This document shows, in pieces, positions 34,424-44,148 of a stretch of 64,000 nucleotides of DNA. The notes beneath the pieces were generated by a model. It made no database searches and had not been told where the DNA came from. It was given only the letters and a program-made list of their open reading frames with translations. Numbering within the stretch: the stretch's first letter is position 1; each line of letters begins with the position of its first letter. Made by a program: the position numbers and the translations under genes. Source of the DNA: Butyribacter intestini (GTDB taxonomy: Bacteria > Bacillota > Clostridia > Lachnospirales > Lachnospiraceae); assembly GCA_001414325.1 (NCBI GenBank), contig LLKB01000006.1:186001-250000 (forward strand), given 5' to 3'.

Positions 34424-35497
34424 ATGTTTGATAAATTAGAAGAACTTGTAGGACGATTGGAAGAGATAAACATGATGCTCACTGAGCCGGAGGTTATCAA
34501 TGACCAGAAAAAATACAGGGAGCTTATGCGTGAGCAGAACGAACTTACTCCTATCGTTGAAAAGTACAAGGAATACAAGGCTGCAAAAGATGGAATAGAG
34601 GACAGTCTTGCGATACTTGACGAGGAGAGTGACGAGGATATGCGTGAACTCGCAAAAGAGGAACTTAATGAGTGCAAGGAAACTGTTGAGAAATGTGAGC
34701 AGGAGCTTAAAATTCTCATGCTTCCAAAAGACCCTAACGATGAGAAGAATGTTATTGTCGAAATCCGTGGAGGTGCAGGCGGAGATGAAGCAGCACTTTT
34801 TGCGGCAGACCTTTTCAGGATGTATTCAAAATTTGCCGAGGCAAACCGCTGGAAAGTAGAAGTTATGAGTGCGAGCGAGAATGGAATCGGTGGCTTCAAA
34901 GAAATCGTATTTATGGTAATAGGTGCAGGTGCGTACTCAAAACTTAAATATGAGAGTGGTGTTCATCGTGTGCAGAGAATACCTTCTACGGAGTCGGGTG
35001 GAAGAATTCATACATCAACGGCAACGGTGGCAATTATGCCGGAAGTTGAGGAAGTTGATGTTCATGTAGACCCTAATGACTGTAAGATTGATGTGTATAG
35101 AGCATCAGGAAACGGCGGTCAGTGTGTAAATACAACGGACTCGGCAGTACGAATCACACATATCCCTACGGGAATAGTCGTAACCTGTCAGGATGAGAAA
35201 TCACAGCTTAAAAATAAAGATAAAGCCATGAAAGTTCTCCGTTCAAGAATTTATGACATGGAGCAGGAAAAGGCAAACAGCGAGCAGGCGGCAGAGAGAA
35301 GAAGTCAGGTAGGAACAGGTGACCGTTCAGAGAAGATAAGAACATACAACTTCCCACAGGGCAGGGTTACAGACCACAGAATAAAGTACACAAGCCACAG
35401 ACTTGGAGAGATACTTGACGGTGATATAAATGAGCTTCTTGAAAATATCATTGCGGCAGACCAGACGGCAAGACTTGCGAAGATGAGCGAGGAGTAA
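34424..35497 (+). CDS. prfA: Peptide chain release factor 1
   Basis: The 357-residue RF1 recognises UAA and UAG. The catalytic loop [15 protein letters not shown] contains GGQ, and the stop-codon loop is [14 protein letters not shown], a P-S-T variant of the RF1 P-x-T. The gene is preceded by TATGGAGG and follows prmC, which modifies its GGQ. Confidence 0.97.
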   Translation: MFDKLEELVGRLEEINMMLTEPEVINDQKKYRELMREQNELTPIVEKYKEYKAAKDGIEDSLAILDEESDEDMRELAKEELNECKETVEKCEQELKILMLPKDPNDEKNVIVEIRGGAGGDEAALFAADLFRMYSKFAEANRWKVEVMSASENGIGGFKEIVFMVIGAGAYSKLKYESGVHRVQRIPSTESGGRIHTSTATVAIMPEVEEVDVHVDPNDCKIDVYRASGNGGQCVNTTDSAVRITHIPTGIVVTCQDEKSQLKNKDKAMKVLRSRIYDMEQEKANSEQAAERRSQVGTGDRSEKIRTYNFPQGRVTDHRIKYTSHRLGEILDGDINELLENIIAADQTARLAKMSEE

Positions 35498-35531
35498 GTT
35501 TTTTCAGCTGCGAAATTATGTAGGTTGTGTT

Positions 35532-35679
35532 GATTGTGCAGCTATAACAGAATAATACCGCCGGCACGCTTTCGCTATGTTGTCACTCGTAGCAGTACAT
35601 AAAGTCAGCAAAAGACGCTGACTGAGTACTGACGGTGACAAAAATGCCGGCTAACATTATTTGTTATAGCTGCACAATC
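35532..35679 (+). repeat. 148-base nested inverted repeat between prfA and the SpoU gene
   Basis: The outer arms (35532-35566 and 35645-35679) match over about 35 bases with few mismatches, starting GATTGTGCAGCTATAACA and ending with its complement. Inside, TGTCAC/GTGACA, AGTAC/GTACT and GTCAGC/GCTGAC nest around a seven-base loop (35610-35616). The whole can fold as one long hairpin and has no coding content. It fills most of a 332-base gap. It could be a MITE-like element or a structured RNA. Confidence 0.75.
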
Positions 35680-35829
35680 CAAGCAAATATTACGACAGAA
35701 TAATAATGTCGGTATGCTAATGTTAAAATAAATTTTGCTACAAAAATAATTGTATGCAACCACGCATTATATATGTTTGGGATTTGCATACATTTATGTA
35801 TATATATTGTTTTAAAGAGGAGATTTGGT

Positions 35830-36633
35830 TTGAAATCAAAGGATTTAATAATCACAAGCGAGTCTAACGGACAGATTAAAGAACTTATAAAACTTCAGAA
35901 GCAGGCGAGGGAGCGAAGAAAGACTAAGAAATTTGTTGCAGAGGGGATTAAGATGGTTCTTGAAGCAATCAATTTTGATAAGCTCGATAAATTATATGTT
36001 TCGGAGTCTGCTTTTGACAGGACGGCACAGAGACTTGGTGATAAGCTTGAAAGAATACCGTATGAGGTTGTTGCCGATAATGTTTTTAAACAGATTTCCG
36101 ATACGGTTACACCTCAGGGAGTTCTTGCTATAGTCAATATGCCCGAGTACGATGTTAAAGAAATTCTGTCGGATGAGAGAAAAGCGTGGGTACTTTTGGA
36201 TGATTTAAGAGACCCCGGCAATCTAGGTACTATAATAAGAACATCGGAGGGGGCTGGAATGTCCGGTGTTATCATGAGTAAGGAGAGCGTTGACCTTTTT
36301 AATCCTAAAGTGGTGCGTTCAACGATGGGAGCAATATTCAGGGTTAAGTTCTGTTATGTTGAGTCGCTTATAGACATTATAGAAGAGATTAAAAAATCCG
36401 GATATGATGTGTATGCAACGGCAATGGAGGGCAGTGAGGTATATGACTGTGTTGATTACACAAAGGGTTCCGCCTTTATAATAGGCAATGAAGCAAACGG
36501 TGTATCTGATGCAGTGTTTGAAAAAGCATCAAAGCGTATCAGGATTCCTATGGAGGGAAAATTGGAGTCGCTTAACGCAGCAGTATCAGCCGCCATAATA
36601 ATGTATGAGATGGCGAGACAGAAACGAAAATAG
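35830..36633 (+). CDS. SpoU/TrmH-family RNA 2'-O-methyltransferase
   Basis: About 267 residues from TTG 35830, with AGAGGAGA upstream; a longer in-frame start would add a hydrophobic stretch not seen in the family. The substrate-binding N-terminus (KFVAEGIKMV) is followed by the SPOUT knot motifs RDPGNLGTIIRTSEGAGM, IGNEANGVSD and SLNAAVSAAI. Such enzymes methylate ribose in 23S rRNA or tRNA; the exact site cannot be read from the sequence. Confidence 0.92.
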   Translation: MKSKDLIITSESNGQIKELIKLQKQARERRKTKKFVAEGIKMVLEAINFDKLDKLYVSESAFDRTAQRLGDKLERIPYEVVADNVFKQISDTVTPQGVLAIVNMPEYDVKEILSDERKAWVLLDDLRDPGNLGTIIRTSEGAGMSGVIMSKESVDLFNPKVVRSTMGAIFRVKFCYVESLIDIIEEIKKSGYDVYATAMEGSEVYDCVDYTKGSAFIIGNEANGVSDAVFEKASKRIRIPMEGKLESLNAAVSAAIIMYEMARQKRK

Positions 36634-36698
36634 TCTGTTATTTAGTTTATTTGAGGTTGTGAATAATAGTTGAATAGAGAAACGAAAGTATCATTTAG

Positions 36699-36727
36699 TT
36701 GACAAATACAGTTGTTTGAGCTATATT
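36699..36727 (+). promoter_or_regulatory. Promoter of the NfeD-SPFH operon
   Basis: Consensus TTGACA (36699-36704), a 17-base spacer and TATATT (36722-36727), with a leader of about 105 bases. Confidence 0.75.
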
Positions 36728-36838
36728 CAGTGAATAAATGCGATAAAATCGTACAAATCATATACTCTCGGAAATCCAGCCAAAATAATTCGTTTTGAAA
36801 AGATACTGAGAGATTATGGTATAGGAGAGGAGGAAAAT

Positions 36839-37273
36839 ATGGAACCGATGTATTGGCTTATTGCTATGGCGATACTGCTTGTCATTGAGATAATCACTAT
36901 GGGGCTTACGACCATATGGTTTGCGGCAGGAGCATTAGCAGCGGTTGTTGCAGCACTTTTTCATGCTCCGCTCATCGTGCAGTTTGCATTGTTTTTGACC
37001 GTATCGGTGGTATTGTTCTGTTTTACAAGACCTATTGCAGAAAAATACCTAAATAACAGCAGGACAAAGACAAATATAAACAGTATTATCGGTGAAGAAG
37101 CAAAGGTTACAGAGGAGATTGACAACTTTAACCAGAAAGGTGCGGTTGTTGTAAGAGGGCTTGAGTGGACAGCGAGGAGTGTTGATGACAATGAAATCAT
37201 TCCTGAGGGTTCAAAAGTCAAAGTAAAAGAGGTAAATGGAGTTAAATTGCTTGTAGAAAAGCAGAATTGGTAG
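36839..37273 (+). CDS. NfeD-family membrane protein (short form)
   Basis: The 144-residue protein has two to three N-terminal spans and a soluble C-terminal beta-barrel (OB-like) domain (GEEAKVTEEI, KGAVVVRGLEWTARS, GSKVKVKEVNGVKLLVE). Short NfeD proteins partner SPFH proteins in membrane microdomains, and the SPFH gene follows after 15 bases. GGAGGAAAAT precedes the start. Confidence 0.92.
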   Translation: MEPMYWLIAMAILLVIEIITMGLTTIWFAAGALAAVVAALFHAPLIVQFALFLTVSVVLFCFTRPIAEKYLNNSRTKTNINSIIGEEAKVTEEIDNFNQKGAVVVRGLEWTARSVDDNEIIPEGSKVKVKEVNGVKLLVEKQNW

Positions 37274-37288
37274 AAAGGAGATATGAAA

Positions 37289-38206
37289 ATGCCATTTTTA
37301 GCAGCTTTAGTAATATTGATTGTAATTATACTTTTGTCATGTATAAATGTAGTACCACAGGCAAGGGCGTATGTTATTGAGAGACTTGGAGGATATCAGG
37401 GGACATGGGGAGTTGGAATCCACTTTAAAATCCCTTTTATAGACAGAGTTGCAAGAAAAGTAGATTTAAAAGAGCAGGTTGCAGATTTTCCACCACAGCC
37501 GGTTATTACAAAAGACAATGTAACAATGAGAATAGACACTGTTATCTTTTATCAGATAACTGATCCTAAACTTTATACATACGGTGTTGAAAATCCGATA
37601 ATGGCTATCGAAAATCTCACAGCTACAACGCTTAGAAATGTTATCGGTGAGCTTGAACTTGATGAAACACTTACATCAAGAGAGATTATAAATGCAAAAA
37701 TGCGTTCATCACTTGACACGGCGACAGATCCATGGGGAATAAAGGTAAACAGAGTCGAGCTTAAGAATATCATTCCGCCGGCAGCAATCCAGGATGCGAT
37801 GGAAAAACAGATGAAGGCAGAGCGTGAAAAGCGTGAAGCAATCCTTCGCTCACAGGGAGAAAAAGAGTCGGCAATCCTTGTTGCGGAGGGAAAGAAACAG
37901 TCAGCAATCCTTGATGCGGAGGCTGAGAAGCAGGCTGCGATACTTAGAGCCGAAGCCAAAAAAGAGGCAACTATCCGTGAGGCTGAAGGTCAGGCTCAGG
38001 CTATACTTGCGGTTCAGCAGGCAAACGCAGATGGTATAAAGATGCTTAACGATGCGGCTGCATCCGACAATGTTATCAAATTAAAGAGCCTTGATGCATT
38101 TGCAAAGGCAGCAGATGGAAAAGCAACAAAGATAATCATTCCGTCAGAGATACAAGGGCTTGCGGGACTTGCAAAATCAGTAACCGAGATTGCAAAAGAG
38201 AATTAG
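37289..38206 (+). CDS. SPFH/band 7 domain protein (QmcA/stomatin-like)
   Basis: A 305-residue protein with one N-terminal membrane anchor, then VPQARAYVIERLGGYQGTWG and the band 7 domain. A long coiled coil at about residues 175-255 holds repeated EKESAILVAEGKKQSAILDAE-like Ala/Glu/Lys heptads, here quoted only by their theme (QSAILDAEAEKQAAILRA). These proteins form membrane scaffolds and often guard proteases. ATG 37289 fits the AAAGGAG spacing better than ATG 37283. Confidence 0.94.
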   Translation: MPFLAALVILIVIILLSCINVVPQARAYVIERLGGYQGTWGVGIHFKIPFIDRVARKVDLKEQVADFPPQPVITKDNVTMRIDTVIFYQITDPKLYTYGVENPIMAIENLTATTLRNVIGELELDETLTSREIINAKMRSSLDTATDPWGIKVNRVELKNIIPPAAIQDAMEKQMKAEREKREAILRSQGEKESAILVAEGKKQSAILDAEAEKQAAILRAEAKKEATIREAEGQAQAILAVQQANADGIKMLNDAAASDNVIKLKSLDAFAKAADGKATKIIIPSEIQGLAGLAKSVTEIAKEN

Positions 38207-38344
38207 GTTGTTGCGAAAATGATTATATGTTGCGAGAATTTCGCAAGTACCTGTTTTAATATTAAAAAGTAGGAGTCTGTCACTGGCAGACTCTATATGT
38301 GTATTATTACATCATAGTATAAAAAAGAAATGGAGGACATATCA

Positions 38345-39346
38345 ATGGCTATCAATTTAAAAGGACGCAATTTTCTTACTTTAAAGGACTTTACACCGGA
38401 AGAGATACAGTATATGCTTGATCTGTCGGCTGATTTAAAGGCGAAAAAGAAAAACGGAGTATCAATTAAAAACTACACAGATAAAAATATCGCACTTATA
38501 TTTGAAAAGACAAGCACACGCACACGATGTTCTTTTGAAGTTGCAGCAAATGATATGGGTATGGGAGTTACATATCTTGACCCGTCCGGTTCACAGATAG
38601 GCAAAAAGGAGAGTATACCTGATACTGCAAGGGTTCTCGGAAGAATGTTTGACGGTATCGAGTACCGTGGATATGGACAGGATATTGTAGAAGAACTTGC
38701 AAAATATGCAGGAGTTCCGGTATGGAATGGTCTTACAAATGAATATCATCCTACACAGATGCTTGCTGACTTACTTACCATCAAAGAGCATTTAGGAAAG
38801 ATTAAAGGTGTAAAACTCGTATATATGGGGGATGCCCGTTATAATATGGGAAATTCGCTTATGATAGCGTGTGCAAAGATGGGGATGAATTTTACGGCTT
38901 GTACTGCAAAGGAATATTTCCCAAATCAGGAACTTGTTGAACAGTGTCAGGAATATGCAAAGGCATCAGGCGGTTCTATTACACTTACTGAGGATGTTGA
39001 GAGTGGAACAAAAGGTGCAGATGTTCTCTATACTGATGTATGGGTATCAATGGGTGAGCCTGACGAAGTATGGGCAGAGAGAATAAAAGCTTTATCACCA
39101 TATCAGATAAATAAAAAAGTAATGGAAAATGCAGGCAGGGATGCGATATTTATGCACTGTCTTCCGGCATTCCATGACCTTAAGACCAAAATCGGTAAAG
39201 AAGTTTATGAGAAATTCGGAATGAGCGAACTTGAAGTTACTGACGAGGTATTTGAGTCAGAGCAGTCAGTTGTGTTTGATGAAGCCGAAAACCGTATGCA
39301 CACTATAAAGGCAGTTATGGTTGCCACACTTGGAGAAAGGGAATAG
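38345..39346 (+). CDS. argF: Ornithine carbamoyltransferase
   Basis: The 333-residue enzyme makes citrulline from ornithine and carbamoyl phosphate. The carbamoyl-phosphate loop [25 protein letters not shown], the ornithine site DVWVSMGEP and MHCLPAFHD are all present. ATG 38345 is used because GGAGG lies nine bases before it, while ATG 38330 overlaps that site. It stands alone, so whether it serves arginine synthesis or the arginine deiminase pathway is open. Confidence 0.96.
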   Translation: MAINLKGRNFLTLKDFTPEEIQYMLDLSADLKAKKKNGVSIKNYTDKNIALIFEKTSTRTRCSFEVAANDMGMGVTYLDPSGSQIGKKESIPDTARVLGRMFDGIEYRGYGQDIVEELAKYAGVPVWNGLTNEYHPTQMLADLLTIKEHLGKIKGVKLVYMGDARYNMGNSLMIACAKMGMNFTACTAKEYFPNQELVEQCQEYAKASGGSITLTEDVESGTKGADVLYTDVWVSMGEPDEVWAERIKALSPYQINKKVMENAGRDAIFMHCLPAFHDLKTKIGKEVYEKFGMSELEVTDEVFESEQSVVFDEAENRMHTIKAVMVATLGERE

Positions 39347-39403
39347 TGTGAAAATTAACAGCAGGAAAACCTGTAAAATATGGTAAACAGCAATTTTCAC
39401 ACT
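39345..39403 (+). terminator. Dyad between argF and birA
   Basis: AGTGTGAAAATT (39345-39356) is the exact inverse complement of AATTTTCACACT (39392-39403), with a 35-base loop that starts inside the argF stop codon. It lacks a clear T-run and could be a terminator or an operator-like element. Confidence 0.4.
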
Positions 39404-39463
39404 CAAGATTTGTGCTTTGCACAAACTTGTTAATGTACAAAAAGGCACAGAAAAGAGGATGAC

Positions 39464-40465
39464 ATGAAAAGTGAGCTACTACGCATTTTACGCGAAGCGG
39501 GAGATGAGTGTGTTTCGGGGCAGAGTTTGTGTGAGCGTTTCGGCGTGTCAAGACAGGCTGTCTGGAAGAATATAACGCAGCTTAAGGAAAAAGGATTTGA
39601 GATAGAGTCAGTTTCTAATAAGGGATATAAACTTAAGAGTGAGCCTGACATATTAAATGCACCAGCGATAGAAAGTTATCTGCCCAAGGACTGCATTTGC
39701 AAGAAAGCCGTGACATATGACACGATAGATTCAACGAATACAAAGGCAAAGCAGCTTGCCGAGGCAGGAGAGCCGGAGGGGATTTTGCTGGTGGCTGACG
39801 AGCAGACAAACGGCAAGGGCAGGCGTGGCAGAAAATGGTGCTCTAAAAAAGGTGCAAATATTTTTATGACACTTCTCATAAGACCAAAGACTGAGCCTAA
39901 ACATCTTTCGGGTATCACGCTTCTTGCGGCAATGTCTGTTGCAGGAGCAATAAAAGATGTGTGTGGTGCGGACACAAAGATAAAGTGGCCTAATGATATT
40001 GTACTTGAAAAAAAGAAAATATGTGGTATTCTTACTGAGATGAGTTCAGAGATGAACTATGTAAATTATGCCGTTATAGGAATAGGCATAAATGTAAACG
40101 ATGATGATATACCTGACGAACTTAGAAAAAATGCTTCTTCAATATATCTGGAGACAGGCAAAATGACAAACAGAAATAAACTTACAGCAAAGGTTGTAGA
40201 GAAATTTGATGAATATTACAAAAAATTTCTTGAGACAAATGATTTGTCGCAGGTTGTCGATAAGTATAATTCTATGCTCATAAGCATGGACAGTGAAGTA
40301 AAAGTGCTTTATGGCATGGCGGAGACAGCAGATCCTAAGGAAGAAGAAACAGGTATCGCAAGAGGAATAGACAAGGACGGTGCACTGCTTGTCGAGACAA
40401 AAGACGGCATTAAGAGCATTGTGTCGGGAGAAGTATCAGTAAGGGGGTTGTATGGCTATGTATGA
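39464..40465 (+). CDS. birA: Bifunctional biotin-protein ligase and biotin repressor
   Basis: The 333-residue BirA has a winged helix (residues 1-65, SLCERFGVSRQAVWKNITQLKEKG region), the ligase core with DSTNTKAKQLAEAG, the adenylate loop GKGRRGRKW and WPNDIVLEKKKICGILTE, and a C-terminal SH3-like domain. It attaches biotin to carboxylase carriers and can repress biotin genes. It overlaps the next gene by 14 bases. Confidence 0.95.
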   Translation: MKSELLRILREAGDECVSGQSLCERFGVSRQAVWKNITQLKEKGFEIESVSNKGYKLKSEPDILNAPAIESYLPKDCICKKAVTYDTIDSTNTKAKQLAEAGEPEGILLVADEQTNGKGRRGRKWCSKKGANIFMTLLIRPKTEPKHLSGITLLAAMSVAGAIKDVCGADTKIKWPNDIVLEKKKICGILTEMSSEMNYVNYAVIGIGINVNDDDIPDELRKNASSIYLETGKMTNRNKLTAKVVEKFDEYYKKFLETNDLSQVVDKYNSMLISMDSEVKVLYGMAETADPKEEETGIARGIDKDGALLVETKDGIKSIVSGEVSVRGLYGYV

Positions 40466-40826
40466 TGAGGCTGACATAAACAGTGAAGCGGTGATATTGT
40501 GTGCGGCAAATGCCTATGAACAGAAATATTATCTCAATGAAAATTTCAGTTCACTTCCACAGACAATTAAGGATGAATTACAGATAATGTGTGTACTCTA
40601 TACGGCAGAGATAGGCGGAATTTTTTCATTACAGTATGATGAAGAGGGCAACCTTTACATGAATGTCGTAGCAGAGGAAGACGATTTTTCATTTGACGAG
40701 ATAGGAAGTGCATTAAAGATAAAAGCATTGCAAAATGAGAAAAGGGATCTTCTTGAATCACTTGAAAAATATTATAAAGCAGTGATATTACACGAAGATT
40801 TAGATGCTATACAGACGCAGGAATAA
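40452..40826 (+). CDS. Conserved hypothetical protein (DUF6145-like)
   Basis: A 124-residue acidic soluble protein with no signal peptide. The N-terminal part contains YEQKYYLNENFSSLP and IMCVLYTAEIGGIF; the C-terminus is helical (LESLEKYYKAVILHEDL). It looks like the small DUF6145 proteins of Lachnospiraceae, and I know no function for it. The start lies inside the end of birA, so translation is coupled. Confidence 0.8.
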   Translation: MAMYDEADINSEAVILCAANAYEQKYYLNENFSSLPQTIKDELQIMCVLYTAEIGGIFSLQYDEEGNLYMNVVAEEDDFSFDEIGSALKIKALQNEKRDLLESLEKYYKAVILHEDLDAIQTQE

Positions 40827-40880
40827 TAAATTATATATGGCTTTGTGTGATAACATATATAGAAATGTGAGGAAAAAATC

Positions 40881-41651
40881 ATGTTATTAGCAGTAGATGT
40901 TGGAAATACGGATGTGACATTTGGAGTATTTGATGGAGAGAGACTTGCAGCAAGGTTCAGATTTACTGTTCAGGTTCCGAGAACATCAGATGAATATGGA
41001 GAATTATTGTGCAATATTTTAGAGCAGAAAGGGTACAAGCCTGACGATATAACAGAGGTTATAATAGCATCGGTAGTGCCTAAGATGATGTACTCCTTTA
41101 CGAGTGGTATAATCAAGTACCTCAACTGCCATCCTATAGTTGTCGGAGCAGGTACAAAGACAGGCATAAGAATAGATACGATGAACCCAAAAGAAATAGG
41201 ACCTGACAGGATAGTGGATGCAGTAAGTGCGTTTGAACTTTATGGTGGACCTATAATCGTCGTGGATTATGGAACAGCGACGACTTATGATCTTGTGACG
41301 GCAGATGGAGCATTTAAGGGCGGAGTTATCAGCCCGGGAATAAGAATATCGGCAAATGCACTCTGGAATAACACGGCTAATCTTCCTGAGATAGAGATAA
41401 AATGTCCCGGAAATATTATTGCTAAAGATACTATTTCTGCAATGCAGGCGGGACTTTTTTATGGAACGATAGGTCAGACAGAGTATATCATAAGAAAGAT
41501 TAAGGAAGAATCCGGACTTATGGATGCTAAAGTCATCGCAACAGGCGGGCTTGGAAAGGTTGTATATGAAAATACCAAGTCTATAGAGATATATGACGGT
41601 GACCTCACATTAAAAGGGTTGCAGCTTATACACAGCAAACAGAAAAAATAG
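40881..41651 (+). CDS. coaX: Type III pantothenate kinase
   Basis: The 256-residue ASKHA-fold kinase performs the first step of coenzyme A synthesis. Motifs are the phosphate loop [42 protein letters not shown] and GGVISPGI. The gene lies 7 bases ahead of the dihydrouridine synthase gene. Confidence 0.96.
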   Translation: MLLAVDVGNTDVTFGVFDGERLAARFRFTVQVPRTSDEYGELLCNILEQKGYKPDDITEVIIASVVPKMMYSFTSGIIKYLNCHPIVVGAGTKTGIRIDTMNPKEIGPDRIVDAVSAFELYGGPIIVVDYGTATTYDLVTADGAFKGGVISPGIRISANALWNNTANLPEIEIKCPGNIIAKDTISAMQAGLFYGTIGQTEYIIRKIKEESGLMDAKVIATGGLGKVVYENTKSIEIYDGDLTLKGLQLIHSKQKK

Positions 41652-41657
41652 AGAGTT

Positions 41658-42626
41658 ATGAGTGAATTTTATATAGGAAATGTAAAAATAGACGGTAATC
41701 TTGCTTTAGGACCTATGGCAGGAGTGACGGATATGCCATTTCGCATGATTTGTAAAGAGTTTGGTGCAGATCTGCTTTACACTGAGATGATAAGTGCAAA
41801 AGGCATCTATTATAAAAATAAAAATACAGAACCCCTGTGGCAGATAGACGATACGGAGCATCCGGTAGCATTGCAGCTTTTTGGTTCAGAACCGGAACTT
41901 ATGGCGGATATGGCGGAGCAGATAGAATACAGAAACTTTGACATACTCGATATAAATATGGGCTGTCCCGTGCCAAAAGTAGTAAACAACGGTGAGGGTT
42001 CGGCACTTATGAAAAATCCGGAACTTGCCGCAAAAATAGTGAGAGCCATATCAGACAGGATAAAAAAGCCTGTCACGGTCAAATTCAGGAAAGGTTTTAA
42101 TGACGAAAACATAAATGCCGTTGAATTTGCAAGAATGATGGAACAAAGCGGTGCAAGTGCCGTTGCGGTACACGGCAGGACAAGGGAAGAATATTACTCC
42201 GGAACGGCGGACTGGGATATAATAAGAAAAGTAAAGGAAGCAGTAAAAATCCCGGTCATAGCGAGTGGAGACATATTTACACCTGAGGATGCGGTAAGAT
42301 GCAAGAATGAAACAGGCTGCGACGGTCTTATGATAGCGAGAGGTGCGAGAGGAAATCCGTGGATATTCAGGCAGATAAAGGAATTTGAAAAAAGCGGTCA
42401 ATATCAGGACAAGCCATCATTTGATGAGGTGGCAGCTATGATACTCAGACATACAAAAATGCAGATAGAATATAAAGGTGAATATCTTGGCATACGCGAG
42501 ATGAGAAAACATGTCGGCTGGTACACGGCAGGCTATAAGAATTCATCATCAATACGCAGACAAGTAAATGAAGTAGAAAATTATGAGCAGTTAGAAAGCC
42601 TTATAAATGATTGCAGGAATTTATAA
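41658..42626 (+). CDS. dusB: tRNA-dihydrouridine synthase (DusB-like)
   Basis: The 322-residue FMN enzyme reduces uridines in tRNA. It shows LGPMAGVTDMPFR, the catalytic Cys in DINMGCPVPKVV, HGRTREEYYSGTADW and GDIFTPEDA, with IARGARGNPWIF at the phosphate site. The same order coaX-dus is common in Clostridia. The B subtype is assigned by general resemblance only. Confidence 0.93.
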   Translation: MSEFYIGNVKIDGNLALGPMAGVTDMPFRMICKEFGADLLYTEMISAKGIYYKNKNTEPLWQIDDTEHPVALQLFGSEPELMADMAEQIEYRNFDILDINMGCPVPKVVNNGEGSALMKNPELAAKIVRAISDRIKKPVTVKFRKGFNDENINAVEFARMMEQSGASAVAVHGRTREEYYSGTADWDIIRKVKEAVKIPVIASGDIFTPEDAVRCKNETGCDGLMIARGARGNPWIFRQIKEFEKSGQYQDKPSFDEVAAMILRHTKMQIEYKGEYLGIREMRKHVGWYTAGYKNSSSIRRQVNEVENYEQLESLINDCRNL

Positions 42627-42757
42627 AAAACGATAGTTATAATTTATACTGGCTGTATTACAAATATTGAAAATTGCAAAATATTTATGACAAACTGCCA
42701 TGATTTGGGAAAGATGCATTTAATTTAGCACATAATTAAAACGAAATGGAGATAAAG

Positions 42758-43666
42758 ATGGAAGAACTTATTCAAAAGATTGAGAGATTAAAGAAAGAAA
42801 ACGATTTTGTCATACTTGCACATTACTATGTAGATGGTGCTGTTCAGGATATAGCAGACTATGTTGGAGACTCATTTTATTTAAGCAAGGTTGCGACAAA
42901 AGTTGAGGCAAAAAACATATTATTTGCAGGTGTGTCATTTATGGGTGAGAGTGCAAAACTCTTAAATCCTGAAAAGCATGTATATATGGCAGATGTGACT
43001 GCCGACTGTCCTATGGCTCATATGGTAACGGTTGACCGTATAAAAGAAGTAAAAGAGCAGTATGACGATGTTGCCGTAGTCTGTTATGTAAACTCAACAG
43101 CCGAGATAAAGGCAGTATCAGATGTATGTGTGACTTCATCAAATGCCATCAAGGTAGTAAAAAATATAGAGAATAAGAGGATATTCTTTGTGCCTGACAA
43201 TAACCTTGGAAGATATGTTGCAAAGCAGTTGCCTGAAAAAGAGTTTATATTCAATGACGGATTTTGTCATGTCCATAAGAGTATTGACCCAGAGCTTGTC
43301 AAAGAAGCAAAAGAGCATCATCCTGACGCACTCGTGCTCGCACATCCTGAATGTACTGAGGATGTACTCGAACTTGCCGATTATATAGGAAGTACGGCAG
43401 GAATACTTGATTATGCAACAGAGAGTGACTGCAAGAAATTTATCATCTGTACAGAGATGGGCATATTCTTTAAACTCAGCAAGCAGAATCCTGACAAGAA
43501 GTTCTATTCAGTAGGACACAGACAGTTCTGCCCGAATATGAAGAAAGTAAGCCTTGAAAAAGTGGCAGATGTAATGGAAAATCCGATGGAGGAAGTAATT
43601 CTTCCTGATGATATAATGGATGAAGCCTGTAAACCGCTTCAGAAAATGCTTGAACTTGCAAAATAG
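42758..43666 (+). CDS. nadA: Quinolinate synthase A
   Basis: The 302-residue NadA condenses iminoaspartate with dihydroxyacetone phosphate in NAD synthesis. The three iron-sulphur ligands are the cysteines in TADCPMAHMV, LAHPECTEDV and RQFCPNMKK. ATG 42758 is taken because the upstream ATG at 42746 overlaps its GGAG binding site. The usual partners nadB and nadC are not adjacent. Confidence 0.94.
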   Translation: MEELIQKIERLKKENDFVILAHYYVDGAVQDIADYVGDSFYLSKVATKVEAKNILFAGVSFMGESAKLLNPEKHVYMADVTADCPMAHMVTVDRIKEVKEQYDDVAVVCYVNSTAEIKAVSDVCVTSSNAIKVVKNIENKRIFFVPDNNLGRYVAKQLPEKEFIFNDGFCHVHKSIDPELVKEAKEHHPDALVLAHPECTEDVLELADYIGSTAGILDYATESDCKKFIICTEMGIFFKLSKQNPDKKFYSVGHRQFCPNMKKVSLEKVADVMENPMEEVILPDDIMDEACKPLQKMLELAK

Positions 43667-43790
43667 ACAAACATTCAGCATTTGGATTATTATAAAATGA
43701 ATGGCTGTTACATTAAATAAATAGCTTTGACGATACAATGAGCAGGTTCAGATATTGACATAGATAGTTTGTTCACCTGTTGTGCATAAT

Positions 43791-44077
43791 TTGTGAAATA
43801 ATCGTGAAATTGTACAATAATCATTAAAAAAATGATAAAATAATCCGATATTATTTATGGATGGCAAAAAGGTAAAATACTTACTCACGAGGTAAAACAT
43901 ATCAACATAGTCCGAAGTTCAAAGGATTGGCCGTACACTCTCCAGAGAGTTTCAGATTGTGAGAATATGATTTACTATATCAGTGTATATCGTATAATGG
44001 GCCGTACACCAATGATATATGATATACACAAAAAAACAACACCAATCGTTTAAAAGCAATTGGTGTTATTTTTTTAT
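43791..44077 (+). ncRNA. Candidate structured non-coding RNA after nadA
   Basis: This 482-base gap holds no plausible protein gene beyond a 12-codon frame without SD at 43857. A promoter-like TTGTGA (43791-43796), 16 bases and TACAAT (43813-43818) precede a region with an ACTCTC/GAGAGT stem (43937-43950), a 14-base stem GTGTATATCGTATA/TATATGATATACAC (43983-43996 and 44016-44029) and a final terminator. GGCCGTACAC occurs twice, at 43929-43938 and 44000-44009, the second in a hairpin loop. The family is not recognised. Confidence 0.4.
44038..44077 (+). terminator. Bidirectional intrinsic terminator between nadA and the ligase gene
   Basis: AACACCAAT (44038-44046) pairs with ATTGGTGTT (44059-44067), with an A-run before and an eight-T run after, so it serves both strands. 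Confidence 0.92.
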
Positions 44078-44148
44078 AAAACAATATATTTTGTTTTTTA
44101 CTGTGTCACAGCAATAGTGCAAGCTGTAATTACTTTAATTTTATTGAT

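Noticed and set aside
43857-43895. 12-codon frame MDGKKVKYLLTR in the gap after nadA
   Set aside because: No Shine-Dalgarno sequence precedes it and it is too short to judge; kept only as a remark.
43857-43930. Possible c-di-GMP (GEMM) or similar riboswitch after nadA
   Set aside because: Conserved GEMM core bases and paired helices could not be matched by eye.
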